Assembly: GCA_035576005.1 (NCBI GenBank)
Contig: DATLXH010000180.1
Span: forward strand, 1-31,842
DNA: 31,842 nucleotides
Direction of reading: 5' to 3'
Origin: DATLXH01 sp035576005
Lineage (GTDB): Bacteria > Acidobacteriota > Thermoanaerobaculia > Gp7-AA8
Shown piece after piece: positions 23,184 to 30,408 of the stretch. Position 1 is the stretch's first letter, and every line of letters begins with the position of its first letter. Position numbers and translations under genes: made by a program. The notes under the pieces were generated by a model. That model saw only the letters and a list, made by a program, of their open reading frames with translations, was not told the DNA's origin and ran no database searches.

Positions 23184-24281
23184 TCAGCTGGTAAGGCTTT
23201 TCACCTCGTCGAAGAAGCGCATCGTGTCTTCGAATCGCTCGCTCCGGGTCTGCGCTCGCTCGATGCCGAGGTCGATGAGGCGCTCGATCAGTTTGGAGTA
23301 CCGGAGCTCCGTCGCCTCCCAGAGCTTGGGATACATCGAGATGCTGGTGAAGCCCGGCAGCGTGTTGATTTCATTGAGGTACAGCCGGTCAGTTCCGCGC
23401 TCGAGGAAAAAGTCGACGCGGGCGAAGCCCGATGCGCCAATCGCCTTGTAGCCCTCGATCGCAAGGCGCCGGATCTCTTCAATGCGTGCCTTCGAGAGTT
23501 TGGCCGGGATCACCAGGCTGGACTTGTTGTCGATGTACTTGTCCTCGTAATTGTAGAACTCCGCACCAGCTACGATCTCACCCGGCAGAGACGCTTCGGG
23601 AGTGTCGTTGCCCAGGACGGAAACTTCGATCTCTCTTGCATCGATGCCGCGCTCGACGAGAACCTTATCGTCGAAGCGGAACGCTTTGTTGATTGCGTCC
23701 GTGAGCTCGCTGTCACTTTTTACTTTCGAGACCCCGACGGACGACCCTGCGTTCGCAGGTTTGACGAAGTAGGGAAGGCGGAGCGAGTTGGCCACGGTGC
23801 GCGAGATCCGTTCGGAGTCGCTCTTCCAGTCCGACAGAGCAATCTGGACGTGCTCGACCATCGGGAGCTTCGCGCTGGCGAAGGCGTACTTCATCTGCCA
23901 TTTGTCCATGCCGACCGCGGAGCCGGTCACCCCGCTTCCTACGTAGGGGATGCCCAGGATCTCGAGGTAACCCTGCAGCGATCCGTCCTCACCGTACGTG
24001 CCATGAATGATCGGGAAGACCACATCGATGGATTCTTTTTGAGACCATTGCTCGAACGAGAATCCCTTCTCTCCAGTCGCACTTTTCTCGCCGGTGGCGA
24101 GGACTTTCGCGCTGCTGTCGGGACCGATGAACTTCCCGTCGCGCGCCACGCAGATTGGCGTGACATCGAAACGCTGCTTGGGTGTCGCCTCGAAGATCGA
24201 TCGGGCAGAGAGAATCGAGACATCATGCTCGGCGCTTCTTCCACCGAAGAGCAGTGCGACACGGGTTTTTTTCGAAGACAT
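23184..24281 (-). CDS. ddl: D-alanine--D-alanine ligase
   Basis: A 365-residue ATP-grasp ligase that joins two D-alanines for peptidoglycan precursors. VALLFGGRSAEHDVSILSAR is the N-terminal family block, IPYVGSGVTGSAVGMDKWQMK the central one, and FARVDFFLERGTDRLYLNEINTLPGFT the metal-binding C-terminal block. The length fits the longer DdlA-like form with the extra region around residues 80-110. It lies alone between two repeat-filled gaps in a leftward gene run. Confidence 0.95.
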   Translation of the reverse strand: MSSKKTRVALLFGGRSAEHDVSILSARSIFEATPKQRFDVTPICVARDGKFIGPDSSAKVLATGEKSATGEKGFSFEQWSQKESIDVVFPIIHGTYGEDGSLQGYLEILGIPYVGSGVTGSAVGMDKWQMKYAFASAKLPMVEHVQIALSDWKSDSERISRTVANSLRLPYFVKPANAGSSVGVSKVKSDSELTDAINKAFRFDDKVLVERGIDAREIEVSVLGNDTPEASLPGEIVAGAEFYNYEDKYIDNKSSLVIPAKLSKARIEEIRRLAIEGYKAIGASGFARVDFFLERGTDRLYLNEINTLPGFTSISMYPKLWEATELRYSKLIERLIDLGIERAQTRSERFEDTMRFFDEVKSLTS

Positions 24282-24343
24282 TCGGGGCTCCTATAGACAC
24301 TTCGTCCATTCGGAGGTTTCAAGTTTCACGCCGTTTCGTGCGC

Positions 24344-24431
24344 GTGTAGCGCAGGCGTCCCGCCTGCCTTCTTAAGGCGCAATTCGGGTGAGTCTCTCCA
24401 CCCAAAGGCGGGCGGGACGCATCCGCTACAC
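24344..24431. repeat. GTGTAGCGCAGGCGTCCC fold-back repeat
   Basis: GTGTAGCGCAGGCGTCCCGCCTGCCTT-type left arm (24344-24370) pairs with the right arm ending GGACGCATCCGCTACAC (24405-24431) with about four mismatches. It fills the gap between the MCE gene and ddl. Confidence 0.8.
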
Positions 24432-24451
24432 CGCCGCGCATGAAATCGCCT

Positions 24452-25987
24452 CTACTTGATGGGAATGCTCCCGAGCAGATACTTGAGGTCATCATCGCGC
24501 CACCGGATACCACCGCCGAAGGTGATGGCGACATCGTTGAGGGGATTGTCGACGCCGCTCGAGAGAAAGATCGAAGGCGCGTTGTCCTTCTCCTTACGGA
24601 AAATGTACTCGCCGAACACCCGCAGATGGGGGTTTTCCGAGCGACTGCCTCCAAAGTCGAACGCTTCCGCGGTGACCCTGATCCGTTCACGCAATAGATA
24701 GTCGGCACCGACGCCGCCGGCCGAATCAATCACACCGGCCCGGAGGTCAAGATCGCCGAATTTCCAACCGGCCTGCGCTGACAGGAGATAGTTGCGCTCG
24801 AACTTCGTCTCGCGTTTTGTGGTGGTGGAAGTGGCTCCCGTTGCCTCGTCCGTAATCGAGGTGCGGATGACCTTGTCCTTCATGTCACCGCGCGGATCGT
24901 CCATGATCTCGACGTTGTAAAAACGGTTCTTTTCAGGGTTCGGGGTCAGCCGGAGTTGCACCCCCGAGCGGGAATTGGATCCGAGCGGATTGCCCTCGGC
25001 ATCTTCGTCGAGACCAACGTAGAAGTCCGATTTGATGCCGAGGTCCAGCGCGATCTTGTTGACGCGTCCGAGTGTGTTTCTCAGCTCCCCCACGCCACTC
25101 TCGACCGATTCGAGCGTACTCGTCAGGCGTGTGTGCGCGGTATCGTCAAAAATGAGCTTCCCGACCGTTCCCTCTCCCGACTTTACCTGGCCGGTGATTG
25201 CGTTGAGATTCTCCGTGGTCTTTTTCAGGTCTGCCGAGAGCGTCCGAAGGTTGTCCACGATGACCTTCACATCTCCTCGGTTTTCAGAGACCGTCCCGCC
25301 TAGCGAACCGGCCACACGGTCAATCGAAGCAGCGATCTTCGGGATCTCGATTCGGAGGTCATCGGTGATGGCACGCAGGTTCGCGGCGGTCATCGTGACA
25401 TTGCCACTGCTTGCCTCCATGACGGCTCTCAGACTCTGCGTGATCTGGCGGACGTTTTCGACGATCTCTTCAATCCTTTGCTGTCCACTCTGGCCCGCAA
25501 CCGTGGCGCGCAATGATTCGGTAATCGCCTTTACGTCATTGGCGATCGCCGAGACCTGAGAGGTGACGTCGTCGATCGATGCCGGCTGCGAGCCTTGAAG
25601 CGTCACGGGGTTATCGTCGCTGGTCTCAGCGAGGACCATGGCCCTGGCCGGCCCGGGATCGAGCTCGATATATTTTTCACCGAGAAGACCGAGATTCGCG
25701 ATCCGGGCAGTTGCCCCTTTGCGTAGCTGCACGTCGTTTTCAATGCGCATCCGGACGCGCGCGCGTCCATCGGACTGGAGCGAGATTTTCTCGACCTTTC
25801 CCTTGTCAACTCCCGCGACGCGGACAGTCGACTTTTTGTCGAGTCCCGCGACGGTATCGAAGACCGCTTCAACGATACGGCTCTTGCCGCCCTGACCGAT
25901 CCTGATGTCTTCAATGCGGAGAACGAAGAACGCGAGGATGGCCAGCACGATGAGCATGAATATGCCGACCTTGGCTGCAGACGACAT
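24452..25987 (-). CDS. MCE/MlaD family lipid-transport protein
   Basis: A 511-residue periplasmic MCE protein anchored by one N-terminal helix (VGIFMLIVLAILAFFVL). The MCE domain spans about residues 38-115 (AVFDTVAGLDKKSTVRVAGVDKGKVEKI ... LGLLGEKYIELDPG). A long helical region (about 135-320) with repeated NLRxITxDLR-like units would form a coiled or tubular stalk. The last 180 residues are beta-rich with GWKFGDLDLRAGVIDSAGG and look like an outer-membrane or barrel-like tail. Such proteins shuttle phospholipids between membranes with an MlaE/MlaF transporter, which is not encoded here. AAGGAG precedes the ATG. Confidence 0.9.
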   Translation of the reverse strand: MSSAAKVGIFMLIVLAILAFFVLRIEDIRIGQGGKSRIVEAVFDTVAGLDKKSTVRVAGVDKGKVEKISLQSDGRARVRMRIENDVQLRKGATARIANLGLLGEKYIELDPGPARAMVLAETSDDNPVTLQGSQPASIDDVTSQVSAIANDVKAITESLRATVAGQSGQQRIEEIVENVRQITQSLRAVMEASSGNVTMTAANLRAITDDLRIEIPKIAASIDRVAGSLGGTVSENRGDVKVIVDNLRTLSADLKKTTENLNAITGQVKSGEGTVGKLIFDDTAHTRLTSTLESVESGVGELRNTLGRVNKIALDLGIKSDFYVGLDEDAEGNPLGSNSRSGVQLRLTPNPEKNRFYNVEIMDDPRGDMKDKVIRTSITDEATGATSTTTKRETKFERNYLLSAQAGWKFGDLDLRAGVIDSAGGVGADYLLRERIRVTAEAFDFGGSRSENPHLRVFGEYIFRKEKDNAPSIFLSSGVDNPLNDVAITFGGGIRWRDDDLKYLLGSIPIK

Positions 25988-26050
25988 GGATGGGATCTCC
26001 TTCTTACAGGTACGAGTAGATGAGGCGACAACATTTTACCCTGCAATCTC

Positions 26051-26175
26051 TTTCCCGCTCCCGCTCCCGCCCCCGCGCCCCGCCGGTCCTCCCGCGGCGG
26101 GTGATGATGATCGACCTAAGTTTTCTTTAGGATTGGAGCGATCGGGATCGGGATCGGGATGGGAGCGGGAGAGGC
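26051..26175. repeat. C-tract / G-tract fold-back with two G-quadruplex motifs
   Basis: Five C-runs at 26054-26081 make a G-rich quadruplex motif on the minus strand. GGGATC repeats at 26144-26169 make one on the plus strand. Between them a small hairpin pairs CCTAA with TTAGG. The arms (CTCCCGCTCCCGC and GGGAGCGGGAG) can also pair with each other. The element lies in the maf-to-MCE gap. Confidence 0.6.
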
Positions 26176-26202
26176 GGGTGAATGCGGGCGCGCGCTGATG
26201 GC

Positions 26203-26793
26203 TCAGCGATGGCGGGCGACCAGCGCGGTGGGGTCGAGGCCAGCGCGTCGCATCATCTTCATGAGGGTCTCGAGAGGAAGTCCGACGACGTTCGTGTAGC
26301 TGCCCTCCACAAGCTCGACGAATATCGCACCGATCCCCTGAATCGCGTAGGACCCCGCCTTGTCCATCGGCTCGCCGCTGCTCACGTACCATTCGATCTC
26401 AGAGTCGCTGATAGACGACATCGTGACGCGCGAAGTAGTCGTGGTCGTCTCTCCGGTTCCGCTCGGGGATTGCAGGCGGACCCCGGTGTGAACCAGGTGG
26501 GTGCGGCCACGGATGATCGTGAGCATTTTCACCGCGTCATCGCGGCTTTGTGGTTTCTCGAGGACCTGATCATCGATCACGACTGTGGTGTCGGCCGCGA
26601 CAATCCAGCTTCCCTTCCGAAGCTGCCCCACAGCGGCTGCTTTCTCTTCGGAGAGTCTGGCTACGTAGCGCTCCGGAGCCTCATTGTCACCGCGAACCTC
26701 TTCGACCTCGCTCGCCTGGACCTCGAAGTGGAATCCGATTGTTTGCAGAAGCTCACGGCGTCTCGGGGAGGCTGAGGCGAGGATCAAAGTCAT
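26203..26793 (-). CDS. maf: Maf family nucleotide pyrophosphatase
   Basis: A 196-residue Maf protein. LILASASPRRRELLQTIG is the N-terminal signature, ADTTVVIDDQVLEKP the central block, and SYAIQGIGAIFVELVEGSYTNVVGLPL the C-terminal block. Maf-type enzymes hydrolyse dTTP, UTP or modified pyrimidine triphosphates and can affect septation. The ATG at 26793 overlaps the toxin stop codon (ATGA), so its translation is coupled to the toxin gene upstream. Confidence 0.95.
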   Translation of the reverse strand: MTLILASASPRRRELLQTIGFHFEVQASEVEEVRGDNEAPERYVARLSEEKAAAVGQLRKGSWIVAADTTVVIDDQVLEKPQSRDDAVKMLTIIRGRTHLVHTGVRLQSPSGTGETTTTTSRVTMSSISDSEIEWYVSSGEPMDKAGSYAIQGIGAIFVELVEGSYTNVVGLPLETLMKMMRRAGLDPTALVARHR

Positions 26794-27047
26794 GATTCCA
26801 ACTCGGTGACCCTTCCAATCATCAGGATCATGACCCTCTGGGCCTCGGGGGCGATACGATACAGAACCCGCAGGTTCCCGGCGCGGTAGCTCCACAGCCC
26901 TCGGAGAGGCTCGAATAAGGGAGCCCCCGCGATTGGATCCTCGTCAATCGCTTCCAGAGATGCTCTGGCGATGGCTCTCTCATCGAGAGAAAGCGACAGC
27001 CAGTCGCCCTCGACTCCCGCTGCAAGACGGAGCCGGTCATTCCACAA
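26790..27047 (-). CDS. RelE/ParE-type toxin
   Basis: An 85-residue protein ending in the RelE/ParE core: DPIAGAPLFEPLRGLWSYRAGNLRVLYRI and VMILMIGRVTELES. The start is inferred as TTG at 27047, which overlaps the antitoxin 3' end. An open frame extends further upstream but runs inside the antitoxin gene. RelE-type toxins cut mRNA on the ribosome; ParE-type ones poison gyrase, and the fold alone does not decide between them. The GLWSYRxGxxRVLYRI phrase is nearer RelE. Confidence 0.8.
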   Translation of the reverse strand: MWNDRLRLAAGVEGDWLSLSLDERAIARASLEAIDEDPIAGAPLFEPLRGLWSYRAGNLRVLYRIAPEAQRVMILMIGRVTELES

Positions 27048-27300
27048 ACAGTTCCTCCGGTCCGAAAAGGTCTCCGCCGCGGACCTCCGCGTCGCGCGCG
27101 TCGAGTCGTGCCCGGAGCTCGAGATCGGGAACGAGTTGCATGGTCTCTCGCATCGCAAGGTATTCATCCCAGGAGATCACCGTCGCAACGATGCGTCCGT
27201 TTCGTAAAAAGAGCGAGCGCTGTCCGGTGAGCTCACACTCTGCGAGTGCCTTTCGCATGACGGGATCGAGGTCCGAGAGCTCGACGATCCGGTCAGCCAC
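27037..27300 (-). CDS. Phd/YefM-type antitoxin
   Basis: An 87-residue protein with the Phd/YefM core RSLFLRNGRIVATVISWDEYLAM, then an acidic C-terminal part (DLELRARLDARDAEVRGGDLFGPEELFVE) suited to wrapping the toxin. The start is taken as GTG at 27300, which overlaps the end of galU. The usual order, antitoxin then toxin with overlapping frames, supports the pair. It should repress its own expression if a promoter lies within galU. Confidence 0.75.
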   Translation of the reverse strand: MADRIVELSDLDPVMRKALAECELTGQRSLFLRNGRIVATVISWDEYLAMRETMQLVPDLELRARLDARDAEVRGGDLFGPEELFVE

Positions 27301-28171
27301 GAGCCTCGAAGTCCAGGGTGCGAAGGTAGGCGGCGAACTCATGACCCAATGTGACGTCGCGGAGCGCATAATCGACCGTTGCTTTCAGATATCCCAGTTT
27401 CTCTCCGACGTCATACCGGCGTCCCTTGAAAATGAGGCCGTAGAACTCTCCGCCGTCCATCAGAGTCTTGAGTGCGTCGGTCAGCTGAATCTCTCCGCCG
27501 GCCCCGCTTTGTGTTTCGGCCAGAATGTCGAAGATTTCAGGTGGAAGAATATAGCGACCGATGATCGCGAGATTCGATGGCGGATTGGATTTCGGTTTCT
27601 CGACCATGTCCTGAATGCGCACACGACCTCCCGCCATGACCTCGCCCGAGACAATGCCGTAACGACTCGTCTCGTCGGGCGGAACTTCCATCAGCGCGAT
27701 GACCGGCTTTCCCTGCGTCTCGCGATACACCTCGAACATCTGAGACAGACAGGGAGGATCGGCGAAAATGACGTCGTCCGGCAGGACGACTGCGAACGAT
27801 TCGTCCCCGATCGCGTCGCGGGCCATGAGTACTGCGTGCCCAAGACCAAGTGCAACCTTCTGCCGGACTGAAATGATGTCGATCAATCTGCTGATCTTCT
27901 CGACCTCCTCGAGCATTTCCTTTTTCCCGCGCCCGAGCAGACTCTGTTCGAGCTCGGTACTGTGGTCGAAGTGATCGAGTATCGAGTCCTTTCCCTTGGA
28001 GGAAATGACGACGAGTTTGTGGAGTCCTGAGGCGAGAGCTTCCTCGAAACCGTACTGAATGATCGGTTTGTCGATCAGAGGGAGCATTTCCTTCGGGATG
28101 ACTTTTGTGGCAGGGAGGAATCTCGTTCCAAATCCTGCGCAGGGGAAAACACAAGTGCGAAGTTTCTTCAT
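27293..28171 (-). CDS. galU: UTP--glucose-1-phosphate uridylyltransferase
   Basis: A 292-residue GalU that makes UDP-glucose for envelope polysaccharides. CVFPCAGFGTRFLPATKVIPKEMLPLIDKPIIQY is the nucleotide-binding N-terminus, VVLPDDVIFADPPCL the metal site, and MVEKPKSNPPSNLAIIGRYIL the sugar-side block. It heads a tight set with overlapping stops and starts: galU, antitoxin, toxin, maf. A small open frame upstream ends in an ATGA overlap with its start. Confidence 0.97.
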   Translation of the reverse strand: MKKLRTCVFPCAGFGTRFLPATKVIPKEMLPLIDKPIIQYGFEEALASGLHKLVVISSKGKDSILDHFDHSTELEQSLLGRGKKEMLEEVEKISRLIDIISVRQKVALGLGHAVLMARDAIGDESFAVVLPDDVIFADPPCLSQMFEVYRETQGKPVIALMEVPPDETSRYGIVSGEVMAGGRVRIQDMVEKPKSNPPSNLAIIGRYILPPEIFDILAETQSGAGGEIQLTDALKTLMDGGEFYGLIFKGRRYDVGEKLGYLKATVDYALRDVTLGHEFAAYLRTLDFEARG

Positions 28172-28401
28172 GTTCGGAGCTCAGTGAAAGGACGTGGAGA
28201 ATACCGCACGTTGATGAGATCACCCGGAATTTGAGAATGCTGCTTGGTGGCGCGGGCGCCGCTCAACGTTTTTAGAACGTAGTCGAGCGGCTCCTTCACC
28301 ACCCCGATCTCGACTCGCCCGTGGTGTGATGTCAGATTCAAGAATAATTGAGTGAGCACAACTGGTTTCAAGGCAGATAGATGACTCGGGATAGCAGCAG
28401 A
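28168..28401 (-). CDS. Possible small protein upstream of galU
   Basis: An open frame of about 78 codons from an ATG (MSAAIPSH) whose stop overlaps the galU start as ATGA. The last 50 codons (GRVEIGVVKEPLDYVLKTLSG onward) have GC-rich third positions and look protein-like, while the first 20-30 codons are AT-rich and look like intergenic DNA. I do not recognise it. It could be a real coupled small gene, the remnant of a decayed gene, or chance. Confidence 0.3.
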   Translation of the reverse strand, partial: SAAIPSHLSALKPVVLTQLFLNLTSHHGRVEIGVVKEPLDYVLKTLSGARATKQHSQIPGDLINVRYSPRPFTELRT

Positions 28402-28453
28402 CATTCCGGGCACTGCGCGGAGTCCCCATGAGGGCTCGCACAAATGGGGTGGC

Positions 28454-30343
28454 ATGCGTCGTTTCCTGATTGTCCTCGTCCTCGCGTCACTTGCCGCCCC
28501 CGCCGCAGCCGGCTGGACCCGCGCGGGACTGTACGGCGCCGATGTCCGCTCACTCGTCATCGATCCCAAACGGCCGGATGTGCTTTACCTGGGGACCAGT
28601 GGTGGAGAAGTCTACGTGTCGCAGGATGGCGCCGTCTCCTGGCAGAACCCACGTGGATCGGTGCCGTTTCCCGGCCATGTCGTCGACAGCCTGATCCTCG
28701 ATTCGCAGGGCCGGCTATGGGCAGCGTGCTGGGGGCTCTGGGGCGGAGGTGTGATTGCTGTTTCAGGAGATGGCGGCATCTCCTGGAGCCGGCGCGATGC
28801 AGGTCTCGAGGAGTTTTCGGTACGCGCAATCGCAGTCGATCCGGGAAACGCTGACACTGTGGTGGTTGGTGGCCTGACTGGCGTCTACAGAAGTCGCGAC
28901 GGTGGAAAAAACTGGAAGAAGATCTCTGACCAGATCAACGTCGAGTCGCTCGCGATCGATCCTCGTACTGCCGACCGGATCTACGTCGGTACATGGCGGC
29001 AGGCGTTCAGAACAGAGGACGGCGGAAAGAAGTGGAAATTGATCGACACCGGAATGGTGCTCGATACCGACGTCTTCTCGATCACGATCGACAGCCTCAA
29101 CCCAGACAGTCTCTGGGTATCCACATGTGGTTGGGTCTACAACTCTCCAGACCGCGGAAGCAGCTGGACCCGTTTCAAGGAAGGGTTCAACAATCGTCGC
29201 ATTCACGATATCGAGATCGATCCGCAGGATTCGCGATCGATCCTCGCGGGCTCGGTGGCCGGTCTCTATCGATCGTCGAACGTCGGCAAGAGCTGGGAGC
29301 GGATCTCCGACGAAGGCATGGTGATCAATTCAATCGGCCTTCACCCCGAGCGTCCCAATCGAATCATCCTCGCTACCGAAGGCGACGGGATTTACATCTC
29401 GTGCGACAACGGCAAGACCTATGCGCGATCGAATATCGGTCTCTACAACGTTCGCGTTGCATCCGTGGTTCCTGACCCTGAACAGAAGCGGCTTCTCTAC
29501 GCTGCTGTCTATTCAGCGGGTTCGGCCTCGGGGGTCTATCGTTCCTCCGATCAAGGCCTGAACTGGGCGAAGCTGAATGAGACAAGGCTTCCCGAGATTC
29601 GATCTCTGCTCGTACGGGCGGATACCCAGCCTCGATTCCTGGCAGGAACGGAAAAGGGATTCTTCTGGAGCCGTGACGGGGTCGAGTGGACCCAGGCGGA
29701 ACCTTCGACATCTCCTATCCGTGTCGAGAAGATTCTCGCGTACAACAATCTCAGGACGTTTGCTGCAACTTCCGAGGGCGTCTTCACCTCGCGCGACTCT
29801 GGAAAGAGCTGGTATCGGCTCGGTGGGTCATCCAGCCGGTCGATCGATATTGCGGTCGGCAGGCTGGGTGAGAATCGTGCTCTCTATGCGCTGACCGCCG
29901 AAGGGCTGATGGTATTTGACGGCGAGAGCTGGAGTGCAATATCGAAGTCGCCATCCAAAGGTCGCACACTCGCGATCCGGGAGAGCGCTGGGATCGAGAC
30001 GATCGTCGTTGCCGGGACAGCGGGAGTGAAGGCTGGACATGTCGACTTCAGGAAGCTCTGGAATCCGGTAGCCGCTCCGGTCGTAGCGCAGGCCGCCGTG
30101 TACGAGGCGGTTCGGCCGGGCGGCAAGAGTGTCTTTCTCAGTTCACGTCAGCAGGATCGACTCTTCATCGCTGACGACGCATCATCATGGCGTTCGATCA
30201 AGCTGCCCACCAGCGTTACGGACGTCGGAGATGTCGTCTCCGATCCCTTCGATCACTCGCGACTCTTCGTCGCCACAGGTGGTGAAGGAATCTTCATCTA
30301 CAACGCGACACTCGCTCCGGTCGCCGCGACCGCAGCGGATTAG
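28454..30343 (+). CDS. Exported Asp-box beta-propeller (YCF48/sortilin-like repeats)
   Basis: A 629-residue protein with a signal peptide (RRFLIVLVLASLAAPAAAG). About ten Asp-box motifs of the SxDGGxxW type recur roughly every 40-60 residues (SGDGGISW, SRDGGKNW, TEDGGKKW, SPDRGSSW, SSDQGLNW, SRDSGKSW), each followed by an AIDP or VVGG strand pair, so it should fold as one or two beta-propellers. Similar repeats occur in sialidases, xyloglucanases, YCF48 and VPS10 proteins. No catalytic residues of a sialidase are evident, so a binding or assembly role outside the inner membrane is more likely. It has no partner genes nearby. Confidence 0.85.
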   Translation: MRRFLIVLVLASLAAPAAAGWTRAGLYGADVRSLVIDPKRPDVLYLGTSGGEVYVSQDGAVSWQNPRGSVPFPGHVVDSLILDSQGRLWAACWGLWGGGVIAVSGDGGISWSRRDAGLEEFSVRAIAVDPGNADTVVVGGLTGVYRSRDGGKNWKKISDQINVESLAIDPRTADRIYVGTWRQAFRTEDGGKKWKLIDTGMVLDTDVFSITIDSLNPDSLWVSTCGWVYNSPDRGSSWTRFKEGFNNRRIHDIEIDPQDSRSILAGSVAGLYRSSNVGKSWERISDEGMVINSIGLHPERPNRIILATEGDGIYISCDNGKTYARSNIGLYNVRVASVVPDPEQKRLLYAAVYSAGSASGVYRSSDQGLNWAKLNETRLPEIRSLLVRADTQPRFLAGTEKGFFWSRDGVEWTQAEPSTSPIRVEKILAYNNLRTFAATSEGVFTSRDSGKSWYRLGGSSSRSIDIAVGRLGENRALYALTAEGLMVFDGESWSAISKSPSKGRTLAIRESAGIETIVVAGTAGVKAGHVDFRKLWNPVAAPVVAQAAVYEAVRPGGKSVFLSSRQQDRLFIADDASSWRSIKLPTSVTDVGDVVSDPFDHSRLFVATGGEGIFIYNATLAPVAATAAD

Positions 30344-30408
30344 TCGCCGGTTAGCAGACACTCAGATTGTGGCGGGACTTCGGCGCACCGGACATTGGAA
30401 CGGTAAAT

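Noticed and set aside
23061..24296. 411-codon open frame on the plus strand
   Set aside because: It lies opposite ddl, which is unmistakable; the frame is its GC-rich shadow joined to repeat sequence.
26141..26170. GGGATC tandem units as a CRISPR or VNTR array
   Set aside because: The units are 6 bp without spacers and only four or so copies; a quadruplex or simple repeat explains them better.
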